Origin: Rathayibacter sp. VKM Ac-2754
GTDB lineage: Bacteria; Actinomycetota; Actinomycetes; Actinomycetales; Microbacteriaceae
Direction: 5' to 3'
Assembly: GCF_009807095.1 (NCBI RefSeq)
Contig: NZ_WUCC01000004.1
Coordinates: 124,001-188,000 of the forward strand
DNA length: 64,000 bases
Within the stretch, counting starts at the first letter, position 1; the number at the start of each line of letters is the position of its first letter. Shown one piece after another: positions 34,383 to 43,078 of the stretch. The notes below the pieces were generated by a model. That model had not been told where the DNA came from and searched no databases. It was given only the letters and a program-made list of their open reading frames with translations. Both the position numbers and the translations under genes were made by a program.

Positions 34383-35377
34383 AGGGGCGGTGCCGTCGTG
34401 GCGCGGCGCACGAGCTGCGTCGGGAGCTGGACGTGCATCGAGCGCGGGGTCTCGCCCGCCATCAGCGCGATCAGCATCTCGGCCGCGGTGGCGCCGAGGG
34501 TCTGCATCGGCTGGCGGACGGTCGTGAGCGGCGGGTCGAAACGGGCGGCCTCCGGGACGTCGTCGAAGCCGACCACCGAGAGGTCGCGCGGCACGTCGAG
34601 GCCGAGGTGGGCGGCGGTCTCGATGATGGCGATGGCCGAGACGTCGTTCGCGGCGAACACCGCGGTCGGCCGGTCGGGCTGCGACAGCATCGTCGACGCG
34701 GGCCGGCGCGCGGTGTCGTGGTCGTAGCTGCCGATGCGGAGGAGGCGCTCGTCGAAGGCGATCCCCGCCTCCGACAGTGCCGCGCGGTAGCCGGCCTCGC
34801 GCAGGCGCGCCGAGCGGAGGTCGACGCGGCCCGCCACGAAGCCGATGCGGCGGTGACCGAGCGCGATCAGGTGCCGGGTGGCCTGCAGCGCCCCGCCGAA
34901 GCTGTCGGACTCGACGGTGGGCAGGTCGGCCCGCCCGGTGTGCGGGTCGACGGCGACGAGCGGGATGTCGGACGGTGCGCTGACGACCGTGGGCGTGACC
35001 ATGATCGCTCCGTCGATGAGGGTGCCGCTCAGGCGGCTGAGCGAGCGCCGCTCCCAGCCCTCCTGCTCGCCCTCGTGCGAGCCGCTGTAGGCGAGCAGGT
35101 CGAAGCGCGACTGGCGGAGCACGGAGCCGACGCCCTTGAGGATCTCGGCGCTGAACGGCTCGAAGCCCGCGACGAGGACGCCGACGACCCCCGTCCTCCG
35201 GGAGCGCATGCTGCTCGCGACGAGGCTCGACTCGTAGCCGAGCTGGCGCACGATCTCGAGCACGCGCGAGGCCGTGGCGGGGGCCACTCCGTAGCGGCCG
35301 TTGACCGCCTTGGACACGGTGGCGACCGAGACGCCGGCGGCGGCGGCGACGTCGTGGATCGAGGGGCGCAGTGGCAT
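34379..35377 (-). CDS. LacI-family repressor of the neighbouring ABC/GH3 operon
   Basis: The 332-residue protein begins with a LacI DNA-binding domain: SIHDVAAAAGVSVATVSKAVNG (residues 6-27) and a hinge helix with SSLVASSMRSRRTG. The periplasmic-binding-like effector domain ends in VVGFDDVPEAARFDPPLTTVRQP. The start at MPLRPSIHDV fits the family; the longer frame is antisense to the operator region. It diverges from the importer at 35533 with two overlapping palindromes between them. Confidence 0.9.
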   Translation of the reverse strand: MPLRPSIHDVAAAAGVSVATVSKAVNGRYGVAPATASRVLEIVRQLGYESSLVASSMRSRRTGVVGVLVAGFEPFSAEILKGVGSVLRQSRFDLLAYSGSHEGEQEGWERRSLSRLSGTLIDGAIMVTPTVVSAPSDIPLVAVDPHTGRADLPTVESDSFGGALQATRHLIALGHRRIGFVAGRVDLRSARLREAGYRAALSEAGIAFDERLLRIGSYDHDTARRPASTMLSQPDRPTAVFAANDVSAIAIIETAAHLGLDVPRDLSVVGFDDVPEAARFDPPLTTVRQPMQTLGATAAEMLIALMAGETPRSMHVQLPTQLVRRATTAPPL

Positions 35378-35400
35378 GCGACCGACTCTAACGCCGCTCG

Positions 35401-35429
35401 TCGAAAATGATTTCGAAAACGTTTGTCGA
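35401..35429. promoter_or_regulatory. Two overlapping palindromes, candidate LacI operators
   Basis: The first (35401-35416) has TCGAAA and TTTCGA arms around four bases. The second (35413-35429) has TCGA ends around an AAACGTTT core, which is the usual LacI/GalR operator centre. Both lie in the 155-base gap between the divergent repressor and importer genes. The first also resembles a Zur box, but the gene context favours sugar control. Confidence 0.6.
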
Positions 35430-35532
35430 TCGTCGGGCCTCAACTGAGACTGAGCGTGCCCGCCTCGGTGGGCGCACCTCCGGCGCCGCTCTCCCTGGCG
35501 GCGCCTTCTCAGCGAAGAGAACGGTTCGAACG

Positions 35533-36819
35533 ATGAAGTTCAGAAAGCTCGCAGTGGCCACAGTCGCCCTGCTCGGCGCCGCGGCGGCCCTCAGCGGCTG
35601 CTCGGCCCAGGACGCGGGGTCCTCCGACGGCTCCGTCTCGATGACCCTCTGGCAGAACTCGACCACCGGCCCCGGCCAGGAGTTCTGGGAGAAGACCATC
35701 GCCGACTTCGAGGCGGCCAACCCCGGCGTCACGATCGACGCGCAGGCCATCCAGAACGAGGACCTGGACGGCAAGCTCCAGACGGCGCTCAACTCCGGTG
35801 ACGCGCCCGACCTCTTCCTCCAGCGCGGAGGCGGCAAGCTCCAGGCGATGGTGGCCGGCGGCCAGGTCAAGGACCTCACCGGCAGCATCTCGGACGAGGC
35901 CCGCAGCGAGATCCCCGAGGGCTCGTTCTCGGCGAACACGATCGACGACAAGGTCTACGCCATGCCCGTCGCCGTGCTGCCCGGCGGTGTCTTCTACAGC
36001 CAGGACCTCTTCACCGCGGCCGGCATCACCGAGACCCCGAAGACGATCGACGAGCTCGACTCGGCGGTGACCGCTCTGAAGGCGAGCGGGACCCAGGCCG
36101 TCGCGCTCGGCGGCAAGGACGCCTGGCCCGCCGCGCACTGGTTCTACTTCTTCGCGCTGCGCGAGTGCAGCGCCGACACCATGGCCGAGGCGGCCGACTC
36201 GAAGGACTTCTCGGACGAGTGCTGGCTGAAGGCCGGCGAGGACCTGCAGTCCTTCGCCGAGACCGAGCCGTTCAACGAGGGCTTCCTGACCACCGCCGCC
36301 CAGCAGGGCGCCGGCAGCTCGGCGGGTCTGCTCGCCAACCACCAGGCCTCGATGGAGCTCATGGGCGCCTGGAACCCCGGCGTCATCGCCTCCCTCACCC
36401 CCGACGAGCAGCCGCTGCCCGACCTCGGCTGGTTCCCCTTCCCCGAGATCGACGGCGGAGAGGGCGAGCCCGGCTCGATCATGGGCGGTGTCGACGGCTA
36501 CTCCTGCTCGGTCGACGCTCCCGATGAGTGCGTCGACTTCCTGAACTACCTCGCCACCTCGGACGTGCAGAAGGAGTACTACGCCGCCTTCAACGCCCCG
36601 CCGGTGAACACCGTCGCGCAGGAGGCCGTCACCGAGCCCTACCTGCAGGACATCCTCGCCGCGTACAACTCGGCGCCGTACGTCTCGCAGTGGCTCGACA
36701 CCGTCTACGGCCTCAACGTCGGCAACGCGCTGAACGTCGGAGTCGTCGACCTGCTCGCCGGCAAGAGCAGCCCCGAGCAGCTCGTCGAGGCCGTCAACGC
36801 CGCAGCGGCCAAGGCCTAG
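35533..36819 (+). CDS. Sugar-binding lipoprotein, importer 2
   Basis: A 428-residue family 1 solute-binding protein. The lipoprotein signal ends at LSGC (Cys near residue 22). The mature part starts with VSMTLWQNSTTGPGQEFWEK, and DLFLQRGGGKLQAMV is the usual early ligand-domain helix. Four cysteines in the C-terminal lobe probably form two disulfides. The longer open frame upstream includes the operator and is not coding. It is the first gene of an operon with two permeases and a GH3 enzyme. The ligand is unknown, but is probably a beta-linked gluco- or xylo-oligosaccharide. Confidence 0.88.
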   Translation: MKFRKLAVATVALLGAAAALSGCSAQDAGSSDGSVSMTLWQNSTTGPGQEFWEKTIADFEAANPGVTIDAQAIQNEDLDGKLQTALNSGDAPDLFLQRGGGKLQAMVAGGQVKDLTGSISDEARSEIPEGSFSANTIDDKVYAMPVAVLPGGVFYSQDLFTAAGITETPKTIDELDSAVTALKASGTQAVALGGKDAWPAAHWFYFFALRECSADTMAEAADSKDFSDECWLKAGEDLQSFAETEPFNEGFLTTAAQQGAGSSAGLLANHQASMELMGAWNPGVIASLTPDEQPLPDLGWFPFPEIDGGEGEPGSIMGGVDGYSCSVDAPDECVDFLNYLATSDVQKEYYAAFNAPPVNTVAQEAVTEPYLQDILAAYNSAPYVSQWLDTVYGLNVGNALNVGVVDLLAGKSSPEQLVEAVNAAAAKA

Positions 36820-36822
36820 ACC

Positions 36823-37830
36823 GTGGCGCTCCGCGAGAGCCCGCTCCTCGGAGCGGAACCGCCGCGCGAGCGTCCGACCACCGGGGGCGCCACTGCGGTG
36901 CCCCCGGTGCGCCGGCGCCGCCGGGGACTGGGCTGGTCAGGACGACTCGAGGTCGCGATCCTCGTCGGCCCGGCCCTGATCGTGTTCCTCGCCTTCGTGA
37001 TCTTCCCGGTCGTGATGGCGGCCTACTACGGCTTCTTCAGCTGGCAGGGCTACGGGGTCCCGACCGACTTCGTGGGCTTCAAGAACTACCTCACGATCCT
37101 CCAGGACCCGACGTTCCACGAGGCGCTCAGCCACAACGGCACGATCGTGATCCTGTCGCTCGTGCTCCAGGGGCCGGTGGCGATCCTCATCGCGCTGCTG
37201 CTGAACCGCAAGCTGCGCGGGCAGTCGATCATCCGCGTGCTGATCTTCGTGCCCTACGTGATCTCGGAGGTCGTGGTCGGCACCGGCTGGAGCCTGATGC
37301 TCCAGACCAGCGGTGCGGTCAACGGCTTCCTCGAGAACGTCGGCCTCGGCGCTCTGAAGCAGGACTGGCTGTCGGATCCGGCCATCGCCATCTGGACCCT
37401 GATGCTGATCATCACGTGGAAGTACGTCGGCTTCGCCGTCATCCTCTTCCTCGCCGGACTCCAGGGGATCCCCGAGGAGCTGTCCGAGGCGGCGGCCATC
37501 GACGGTGCGACGTACTGGCAGGTCCAGCGGAGGATCACCCTCCCGCTGCTCGCTCCGACGCTGCGCATCTGGGCGTTCCTGTCGATCATCGGCGCCCTGC
37601 AGCTGTTCGACCTCGTCTACATCATCTGGGGCCAGTACGTGTCCTCGACCGCCGGCACCTCGACCATGGCGACGTACCTCGTCACCAACGGACGCAACGC
37701 CGGCAACTACGGCTACGGCAACGCCGTCGCCGTCGTCCTCTTCCTCGTCTCGCTCATCGTCGCGCTGCTCTACCAGCGCTTCGTGCTGCGGCGCGACACC
37801 GACGGCGCACTCACGGGAGACAAGCGATGA
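36823..37830 (+). CDS. Sugar ABC transporter permease (MalF type), importer 2
   Basis: A 335-residue permease with an Arg/Pro-rich cytoplasmic tail (1-40) and six membrane helices. The EAA loop reads LSEAAAIDGATYWQVQRRITLP (about 220-242). It starts with GTG three bases after the lipoprotein stop, and it overlaps the next permease by four bases. Confidence 0.88.
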   Translation: MALRESPLLGAEPPRERPTTGGATAVPPVRRRRRGLGWSGRLEVAILVGPALIVFLAFVIFPVVMAAYYGFFSWQGYGVPTDFVGFKNYLTILQDPTFHEALSHNGTIVILSLVLQGPVAILIALLLNRKLRGQSIIRVLIFVPYVISEVVVGTGWSLMLQTSGAVNGFLENVGLGALKQDWLSDPAIAIWTLMLIITWKYVGFAVILFLAGLQGIPEELSEAAAIDGATYWQVQRRITLPLLAPTLRIWAFLSIIGALQLFDLVYIIWGQYVSSTAGTSTMATYLVTNGRNAGNYGYGNAVAVVLFLVSLIVALLYQRFVLRRDTDGALTGDKR

Positions 37831-38720
37831 GCACTCTGACAGCCGTACCGCCCGGCACCGCATCGCCGATCACGGTGAACAGGCAGAAGCCGCGCAAGCG
37901 CCCGCTCGGTCGCGGCACGCTCATCGCCTACGCGGTGGCGATCGTCGTGATCGCGCTGATGCTCGCCCCGGTGGCGTACATCATCATCGGCGGGTTCCGG
38001 ACGAACGCGCAGATCACCACCGACCCGGCGGGCTTCCCCTCGCCGTGGAACGTGCAGAACTACATCGACGTCATCACCGGAGGCATCTTCTGGCGCGAGG
38101 TGGGCAACTCCGCCATCGCCGCGCTCGCGACGACGCTGGGCGTCGTGGTGCTGGGGCTGATGGCGAGCTACGTGCTCGCCCGCTACTCCTTCAGCGGTCG
38201 CGGCGTGTTCTACGCGCTCTTCGCGGCCGGCCTGATGTTCCCGATGACCGTCGCGATCACTCCGCTCTACCTGGTGATCAAGAGCCTCGGCCTGATGAAC
38301 TCGCTCGCCGGAGTGGTGCTGCCGCAGATCGCGTTCGGCCTGCCGACGACGATCATCATCCTGGTGCCGTTCCTGCGCGCGATCCCCGACGAGATCCAGG
38401 AGGCGGCCTTCATCGACGGCTGCAGCCGCATCGGCTTCTTCTGGCGCATGGTCGTGCGCCTGGCGATGCCCGGTGTCATCACGACGGGCATCCTCGCGTT
38501 CATCGCGAGCTGGAACAGCTACCTGCTGCCGCTGTTCATCCTCAACGACGAGAGCACGTTCACCCTGCCGCTGGGCGTGCAGGCGTTCTCGTCGCAGTAC
38601 TCCGTCGACACGGCGAAGGTGCTCGCCTTCGTGTCGCTGTCGATGATCCCGGCGCTGATCTTCTTCAGCGTCTTCGAGCGCCGCATCGTCGGCGGGCTCA
38701 CCGGGGCCGTGAAGGGATGA
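37827..38720 (+). CDS. Sugar ABC transporter permease (MalG type), importer 2
   Basis: The 297-residue partner permease has six helices, the EAA loop IQEAAFIDGCSRIGFFWRMV (about 190-210) and the common C-terminus GGLTGAVKG. The start overlaps the stop of the first permease (ATGA). The stop overlaps the ATG of the GH3 gene in the same way. No ATPase is encoded nearby. Confidence 0.88.
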   Translation: MSTLTAVPPGTASPITVNRQKPRKRPLGRGTLIAYAVAIVVIALMLAPVAYIIIGGFRTNAQITTDPAGFPSPWNVQNYIDVITGGIFWREVGNSAIAALATTLGVVVLGLMASYVLARYSFSGRGVFYALFAAGLMFPMTVAITPLYLVIKSLGLMNSLAGVVLPQIAFGLPTTIIILVPFLRAIPDEIQEAAFIDGCSRIGFFWRMVVRLAMPGVITTGILAFIASWNSYLLPLFILNDESTFTLPLGVQAFSSQYSVDTAKVLAFVSLSMIPALIFFSVFERRIVGGLTGAVKG

Positions 38721-41125
38721 CGCTCGACGTCACCCGCTCCGCCGAGACCGGCCGCTCCAGCGAGACCGGAGGCTCCGCAGAGGATCACCGCGCCCCTGAG
38801 GACCGCCGCTCCACCGAGAACCGAGAGGATCGCACTGTGACCGCATCGCAGGCACCGTCCGCCCGCGTCACCGACCTCCTCGGCCGCATGACGCTCGAGG
38901 AGAAGCTGACGCAGCTCGTCGGGTACTGGGTCGACCAGGGCGGCGAGGTCGTCGCTCCGCTCGCGGGCGAGATGGCCACGTCGACCCGCTACGAGGACGC
39001 GACGCGGGAGGGGATCGGCCAGCTCACCCGGGTGTACGGCACCCGCCCCGTCGATCCGATCGAGCGCGCGCACTGGCTCTGGGCCGAGCAGCGGCGCCTC
39101 GTCGCGGAGACCCGGCTGGGCATTCCCGCGATCGTGCACGAGGAGTGCCTGACGGGGCTGGCGGCGTGGAAGGCTGCGACGTTCCCGACTCCGCTCGCCT
39201 GGGGCGCCTCCTTCGACCCCGCGCTCGTCGAGGAGATGGCCGCCGTGATCGGCGGCTCGATGCGCGAGCTCGGGATCCACCAGGGCCTCGCTCCGGTGCT
39301 CGACGTCATCCGCGACCCGCGCTGGGGGCGGGTGGACGAGTGCATCGCCGAGGACCCGTACGTGGTCGGCACGATCGGCACCGCCTACGTGAAGGGTCTG
39401 CAGTCGGCCGGAGTCGACGCGACGCTCAAGCACTTCATCGGCTACTCGGCCTCCCGCGGCGGGCGCAACCACGCCCCCGTGCACGCCGGCCCGCGCGAGA
39501 TCGCGGACGTGCTGCTGCCTCCGTTCGAGATGGCGATCCGCGACGGCGGCGCGCGCTCGGTGATGAACTCGTACGCCGAGATCGACGGCGACCCCGTCGG
39601 CGCCACCCCGGCCTACCTGACCGGGGTGCTCCGCGAGCGCTGGGGCTTCGACGGAGTCGTCGTCGCCGACTACTTCGCGGTCGCCTTCCTGCACCTCATG
39701 CACGCGGTCGCGGCCGACCTCGGGGAGGCGGCGCAGCTCGCCCTCGAGGCAGGCATCGACGTGGAGCTGCCGACCGGCGACGCGTTCCTCGCGCCGCTGG
39801 CCGAGCGCATCCGCTCGGGGGAGGCCGACATCGCTCTGGTCGACCGCGCGCTGCTGCGGGTCCTCGCGCAGAAGGAGCGGCTCGGCCTGCTCGACGCGCG
39901 CTTCGACGACGCACCGGAGTCGATCGACCTCGACTCTCCGGCGCACCGCGGCATCGCGCGCAGGCTGGCCGAGGAGTCGATCGTGCTCCTCACGAACGAC
40001 GGCGTGCTGCCGCTCGCCTCGCCGCACCGGATCGCGCTGATCGGACCCAACTCCGACAGCGCCCCGGCCCTGATGGGCTGCTACTCCTTCGCCAACCACG
40101 TGCTCGCGCACCACGAGGGCGTGCCGCTCGGCTTCGAGATCCCGACCGTGAAGGAGGCGCTCGCCGCGGAGTTCCCGGACGGCACCTTCGTGCTCGCCGA
40201 GGGCTGCGCGGTCGAGGGTGACGACGCGTCGGGGATTCCTGCGGCGGTGTCCGCCGCTCAGGGTGCCGACGTCGCCGTCGTCGTGGTCGGCGACCGCGCC
40301 GGGCTGTTCGGCCGCGGCACAGTCGGCGAGGGCAACGACGTCGAGAGCCTCGAGCTGCCGGGGCGGCAGCGCGAGCTCGTCGAGGCGGTCGTGGCGACGG
40401 GGACCCCGGTCGTGCTCGTGCTGCTGACCGGTCGGCCGTACGCGGTGGGCTGGGCGCTCGAGGGCCCGGCGGCCGTCGTGCAGGCGTTCTTCCCGGGCGA
40501 GGAGGGGGCGGGCGCGATCGCGGGCGTCGTCTCGGGGCGCGTGACCCCCTCCGGACACCTGCCCGTGTCGCTGCCGCGCTCGGCGGGCGCGCAGCCGTTC
40601 TCGTACCTGCACCCGATCCTCGGCGGGCCGTCGGACGTGACGAGCGCCGACAGCACTCCGGTGCTGCCGTTCGGGCACGGGCTGTCGTACACGACGTTCA
40701 CGCACGAGGGACTGGCGCTCGAATCCGGCGAGGCACCGACATCGGGAGCCTTCACGGCCTCGGTGCGCGTGCGCAACACCGGGGAGCGGGCCGGGGTCGA
40801 CGTGGTGCAGCTCTACGCGCGCGACGTCTACGCGTCGGTCACACGGCCGGTCGCGCAGCTGCTCGGCTACGCCCGGGTCGAGCTCGCGGCGGGCGAGGAG
40901 GCCGAGGTGCGCTTCGACGTGCCCTCGGCCCGCCTCGCCTTCACCGACCGGAGCGGCGTGCGCGCCGTCGAGGCGGGCACCGTCGAGCTGTGGGTCGGGC
41001 CGAGCTGCGCCGAGAAGGAGACGACCGCCGCGGTCGAGCTCGTGGGCGCCTCCGCCCCGGTCAGCACCTCGACGCGCCGCCTCGTCGGCGTCGAGGTGCT
41101 GCCGCGGGTGCCGGTCGCCGGCTGA
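38717..41125 (+). CDS. Family 3 glycoside hydrolase (beta-glucosidase/beta-xylosidase type)
   Basis: The protein (802 residues from this ATG) has a GH3 N-terminal barrel (about 60-370), a GH3 C-terminal domain (about 400-640) and a fibronectin III-like domain (about 700-795). The nucleophile is Asp318 in VVVADYF. KHFIGYSASRGGRNH and RDPRWGRVDECIAEDP are the substrate-site stretches. No signal peptide is present, so it hydrolyses imported oligosaccharides inside the cell. Residues 1-40 are a low-complexity Ser/Glu/Arg segment. A GTG at 38837 with a GAGAGGA site is a strong alternative start; the four-base overlap with the permease favours the ATG. Confidence 0.85.
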   Translation: MTLDVTRSAETGRSSETGGSAEDHRAPEDRRSTENREDRTVTASQAPSARVTDLLGRMTLEEKLTQLVGYWVDQGGEVVAPLAGEMATSTRYEDATREGIGQLTRVYGTRPVDPIERAHWLWAEQRRLVAETRLGIPAIVHEECLTGLAAWKAATFPTPLAWGASFDPALVEEMAAVIGGSMRELGIHQGLAPVLDVIRDPRWGRVDECIAEDPYVVGTIGTAYVKGLQSAGVDATLKHFIGYSASRGGRNHAPVHAGPREIADVLLPPFEMAIRDGGARSVMNSYAEIDGDPVGATPAYLTGVLRERWGFDGVVVADYFAVAFLHLMHAVAADLGEAAQLALEAGIDVELPTGDAFLAPLAERIRSGEADIALVDRALLRVLAQKERLGLLDARFDDAPESIDLDSPAHRGIARRLAEESIVLLTNDGVLPLASPHRIALIGPNSDSAPALMGCYSFANHVLAHHEGVPLGFEIPTVKEALAAEFPDGTFVLAEGCAVEGDDASGIPAAVSAAQGADVAVVVVGDRAGLFGRGTVGEGNDVESLELPGRQRELVEAVVATGTPVVLVLLTGRPYAVGWALEGPAAVVQAFFPGEEGAGAIAGVVSGRVTPSGHLPVSLPRSAGAQPFSYLHPILGGPSDVTSADSTPVLPFGHGLSYTTFTHEGLALESGEAPTSGAFTASVRVRNTGERAGVDVVQLYARDVYASVTRPVAQLLGYARVELAAGEEAEVRFDVPSARLAFTDRSGVRAVEAGTVELWVGPSCAEKETTAAVELVGASAPVSTSTRRLVGVEVLPRVPVAG

Positions 41126-41135
41126 CCCGCTGCAC

Positions 41136-41203
41136 CGAGGGAACCCCGGACCGTCGAGGGAGCCCGCCTTTCGAGGCGGCCTCGACGGTCCGGGGTTCCC
41201 TCG
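41136..41203. terminator. Long two-level hairpin after the GH3 gene
   Basis: Perfect 24-base arms (41136-41159 and 41180-41203) enclose 20 bases, which themselves contain a CCGCC/GGCGG mini-stem around TTTCGA. It starts 11 bases after the GH3 stop and ends before the DUF1801 gene. It is the longest perfect stem in the window. Confidence 0.8.
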
Positions 41204-41231
41204 TGGGCGTCCGGCTGGCCACACTGGGCCC

Positions 41232-41642
41232 ATGACCGAGCAGAAGACCCTGCCGACCGAGGCGAGCGTCGACGAGTTCCTCGCCGCCGTCACTCCCGAG
41301 CGCCGGCGCCTCGACGGGCTGCGGCTCGCCGAGGTCTTCCGCGAGGTGACGGGCGTCGATCCCGTGCTCTGGGGGCCGACGATGATCGGCTACGGCAGCT
41401 ACCGCTACGTCTCGCCGTCCGACCCGCGGCGCACCGGAGTCTGGCCGAGGACCGCCTTCTCGCCGCGGAAGGCGCGGCACTCGCTCTACGGGCTGAAGGA
41501 CCTGCCCGAGGGCGCGGAGCTGCTGCCTACCCTCGGCTCGTTCACCGAGGGAGCCGGCTGCGTCTACGTCACCCGGCTCGACGCGATCGACCTCGATGTG
41601 CTGCGGCGCCTCATCGCGATCGCCTGGTCGCGACCCGACTGA
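41232..41642 (+). CDS. DUF1801 domain protein
   Basis: A 136-residue protein with the YdhG/DUF1801 fold. It has an N-terminal helix (SVDEFLAAVTPERRRLDGLRLAEVF), the motif LWGPTMIGYGSYRYVSPS (about 47-64), FSPRKARHSLYG, and a C-terminal helix with LIAIAWSRPD. This fold is shared with frataxin-like proteins. The function is unknown. It follows the big terminator and stands alone. A second protein of the same fold lies on the opposite strand at 41931. Confidence 0.82.
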   Translation: MTEQKTLPTEASVDEFLAAVTPERRRLDGLRLAEVFREVTGVDPVLWGPTMIGYGSYRYVSPSDPRRTGVWPRTAFSPRKARHSLYGLKDLPEGAELLPTLGSFTEGAGCVYVTRLDAIDLDVLRRLIAIAWSRPD

Positions 41643-41709
41643 CCCGCCCGCGACGCCGCTTCGCGTCTCACTCGAGCAGTGGCGGAGAAGCCGAAGCACG
41701 TCACCCCCA

Positions 41710-41833
41710 TGCTGGTCGAGTAGCCCCGCAGGGGCGTATCGAGACCCACGAGCGTCAGCAGATGAGTCCTCAGATCCTGCCTTCTCACGCTGGTGGATCT
41801 CGATACGCCCGCTGTGCGGGCTACTCGATCAGC
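41710..41833. repeat. Long inverted-repeat element R1
   Basis: A left arm running from TGCTGGTCGAGTAGCC to CGTATCGAGACCC and a right arm running from GGATCTCGATACGCCC to GCTACTCGATCAGC enclose a variable centre of about 47 bases. Each arm also folds on itself (GCCCCGCAGGGGC). The same arms, with different centres, occur at 56249-56380 and 57386-57512. The element lies in the gap between two DUF1801 genes. Confidence 0.8.
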
Positions 41834-41930
41834 GAGGGGGAGGCGGCCGGTTGCCCGCGAATGCGCCGGTCAGCCCGCGGCGCGCGTCACCAGCGAGGGA
41901 GAGGCGGCCGCTCACCCGCGCTGACACCAC

Positions 41931-42377
41931 TCACCCCGCCGCGCGCCTCACCAGCTCGGTGAGCCGCGCCGCGCCCGCGTCGTCGAGGTGGTCGAGCGCG
42001 TACGAGGTCGGCCAGAGTCCGCCCGGCTCGTCGAGCTGCGCGTCGACGCTGAAGCCGAACGTGGAGTAGCGCGCCTTGTCGACCAGCCCGCTGCGGAAGA
42101 ACACGACGATCTTCCCGTCCTTCGCCCAGCCGGGCTGCCCGTAGTAGAGCTTCGGGAGCAGCGCGGGCGCTGCCTCCGTCACGAGCTCGTGCAGGCGCTC
42201 GGCCAGCGCCCGGTCGGGCTGGGGCATCTCGGCGATCTTCTCGAACATCGTCGCGCGGTCGGCCGCCGCCTTGTCAGCCGCCTTGCCGCGCCGCGCCTCC
42301 GCCTTCAGCTCGGCCGCGCGGGCCTTCATCGCGGCCTTCTCCTCGGCGGAGAATCCGCCCGTCCCGTCGGTGCTCAT
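41931..42377 (-). CDS. DUF1801-type (YdhG-like) protein with a charged N-terminal helix
   Basis: A 148-residue protein. Residues 8-48 are a highly charged Ala/Lys/Arg helix (AAMKARAAELKAEARRGKAA). The rest is the DUF1801 fold, with the motif LLPKLYYGQPGWAKDGKIVVFFRSG (about 93-117), YSTFGFSVDAQLDEPGG and a terminal helix. Related proteins are often called iron-chaperone-like, without proof. Start and length agree with family members annotated as DUF1801. Confidence 0.82.
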   Translation of the reverse strand: MSTDGTGGFSAEEKAAMKARAAELKAEARRGKAADKAAADRATMFEKIAEMPQPDRALAERLHELVTEAAPALLPKLYYGQPGWAKDGKIVVFFRSGLVDKARYSTFGFSVDAQLDEPGGLWPTSYALDHLDDAGAARLTELVRRAAG

Positions 42378-42490
42378 GTCGTCCTCTCGTCGTGCCCCTC
42401 ACGGTAGAGGCACGGCGTGCGGTCCGCTTCTCCGATTCTGCTCGGCGCGCAGCCGTGGCGCCGGGCGCTCGGGCGGGCCAGGCTGGGGCG

Positions 42491-43078
42491 ATGACGAGCC
42501 CCGACCTCAACGATCCGAAGCAGACCCTCCTCCGCTACCTGCAGGAGGGGCGCGACGCGCTCCTCCGCAAGCTCGACGGCCTGTCGGAGTACGACGTGCG
42601 GCGGCCGCTCGTGCCGACGGGCACCAACCTGCTCGGCCTGGTCAAGCACGTCTCGGGCACCGAGGCCGGCTACCTCGGCGCCACGTTCGGCCGCCCCTTC
42701 CCCGAGCCGATGCCGTGGATGGAGGACGAGTCGGAGCCCAACGCCGACATGTGGGCGACCGCCGAGGAGTCGCGCGAGCACGTGATCGCGCAGTACCGGC
42801 GGGTCTGGGCGCACTCCGACGCGACCGTCGCCGCCCTGCCGCTCGACGCCACCGGCCTCGTGCCGTGGTGGACGAACCGCGACGTCACGCTGCACCGCAT
42901 CCTGGTGCACATCACCGTCGAGACCCACCGGCACGCGGGCCACGCCGACATCGTCCGCGAGCTGATCGACGGCGCGGTGGGCCTCCGCTCCGACGGCGAC
43001 AATCTGCCGCCCGTTCCCGCCGAGTGGTGGCCGGGCCACGTCGCCCGCCTGGAGGAGGTGGCTCGGACCGCCGGCTAG
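42491..43078 (+). CDS. DinB-family (DUF664) putative metal-dependent enzyme
   Basis: A 195-residue four-helix-bundle protein. Three conserved histidines of the DinB fold are visible: GLVKHVSGTEAGYLG (near 50), TLHRILVHITVETHRHAGHAD (about 138-158). This arrangement is typical of the DUF664 branch, which includes mycothiol- or bacillithiol-dependent transferases. A role in thiol-dependent detoxification fits an actinobacterium but is not shown. It converges on, and overlaps by four bases, the membrane-protein gene on the other strand, sharing a CTAG stop. Confidence 0.82.
   Translation: MTSPDLNDPKQTLLRYLQEGRDALLRKLDGLSEYDVRRPLVPTGTNLLGLVKHVSGTEAGYLGATFGRPFPEPMPWMEDESEPNADMWATAEESREHVIAQYRRVWAHSDATVAALPLDATGLVPWWTNRDVTLHRILVHITVETHRHAGHADIVRELIDGAVGLRSDGDNLPPVPAEWWPGHVARLEEVARTAG

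Noticed and set aside
38519-41293. A 924-residue open frame antisense to the GH3 gene
   Set aside because: It is rich in Arg, His, Asp and Glu with no family motif. It mirrors the codon pattern of the GH3 gene, so it is a shadow of GC-rich coding DNA.
41710-41833. Inverted repeats considered as the ends of an insertion sequence
   Set aside because: No transposase gene lies between or beside the arms, and the centre is only about 47 bases.
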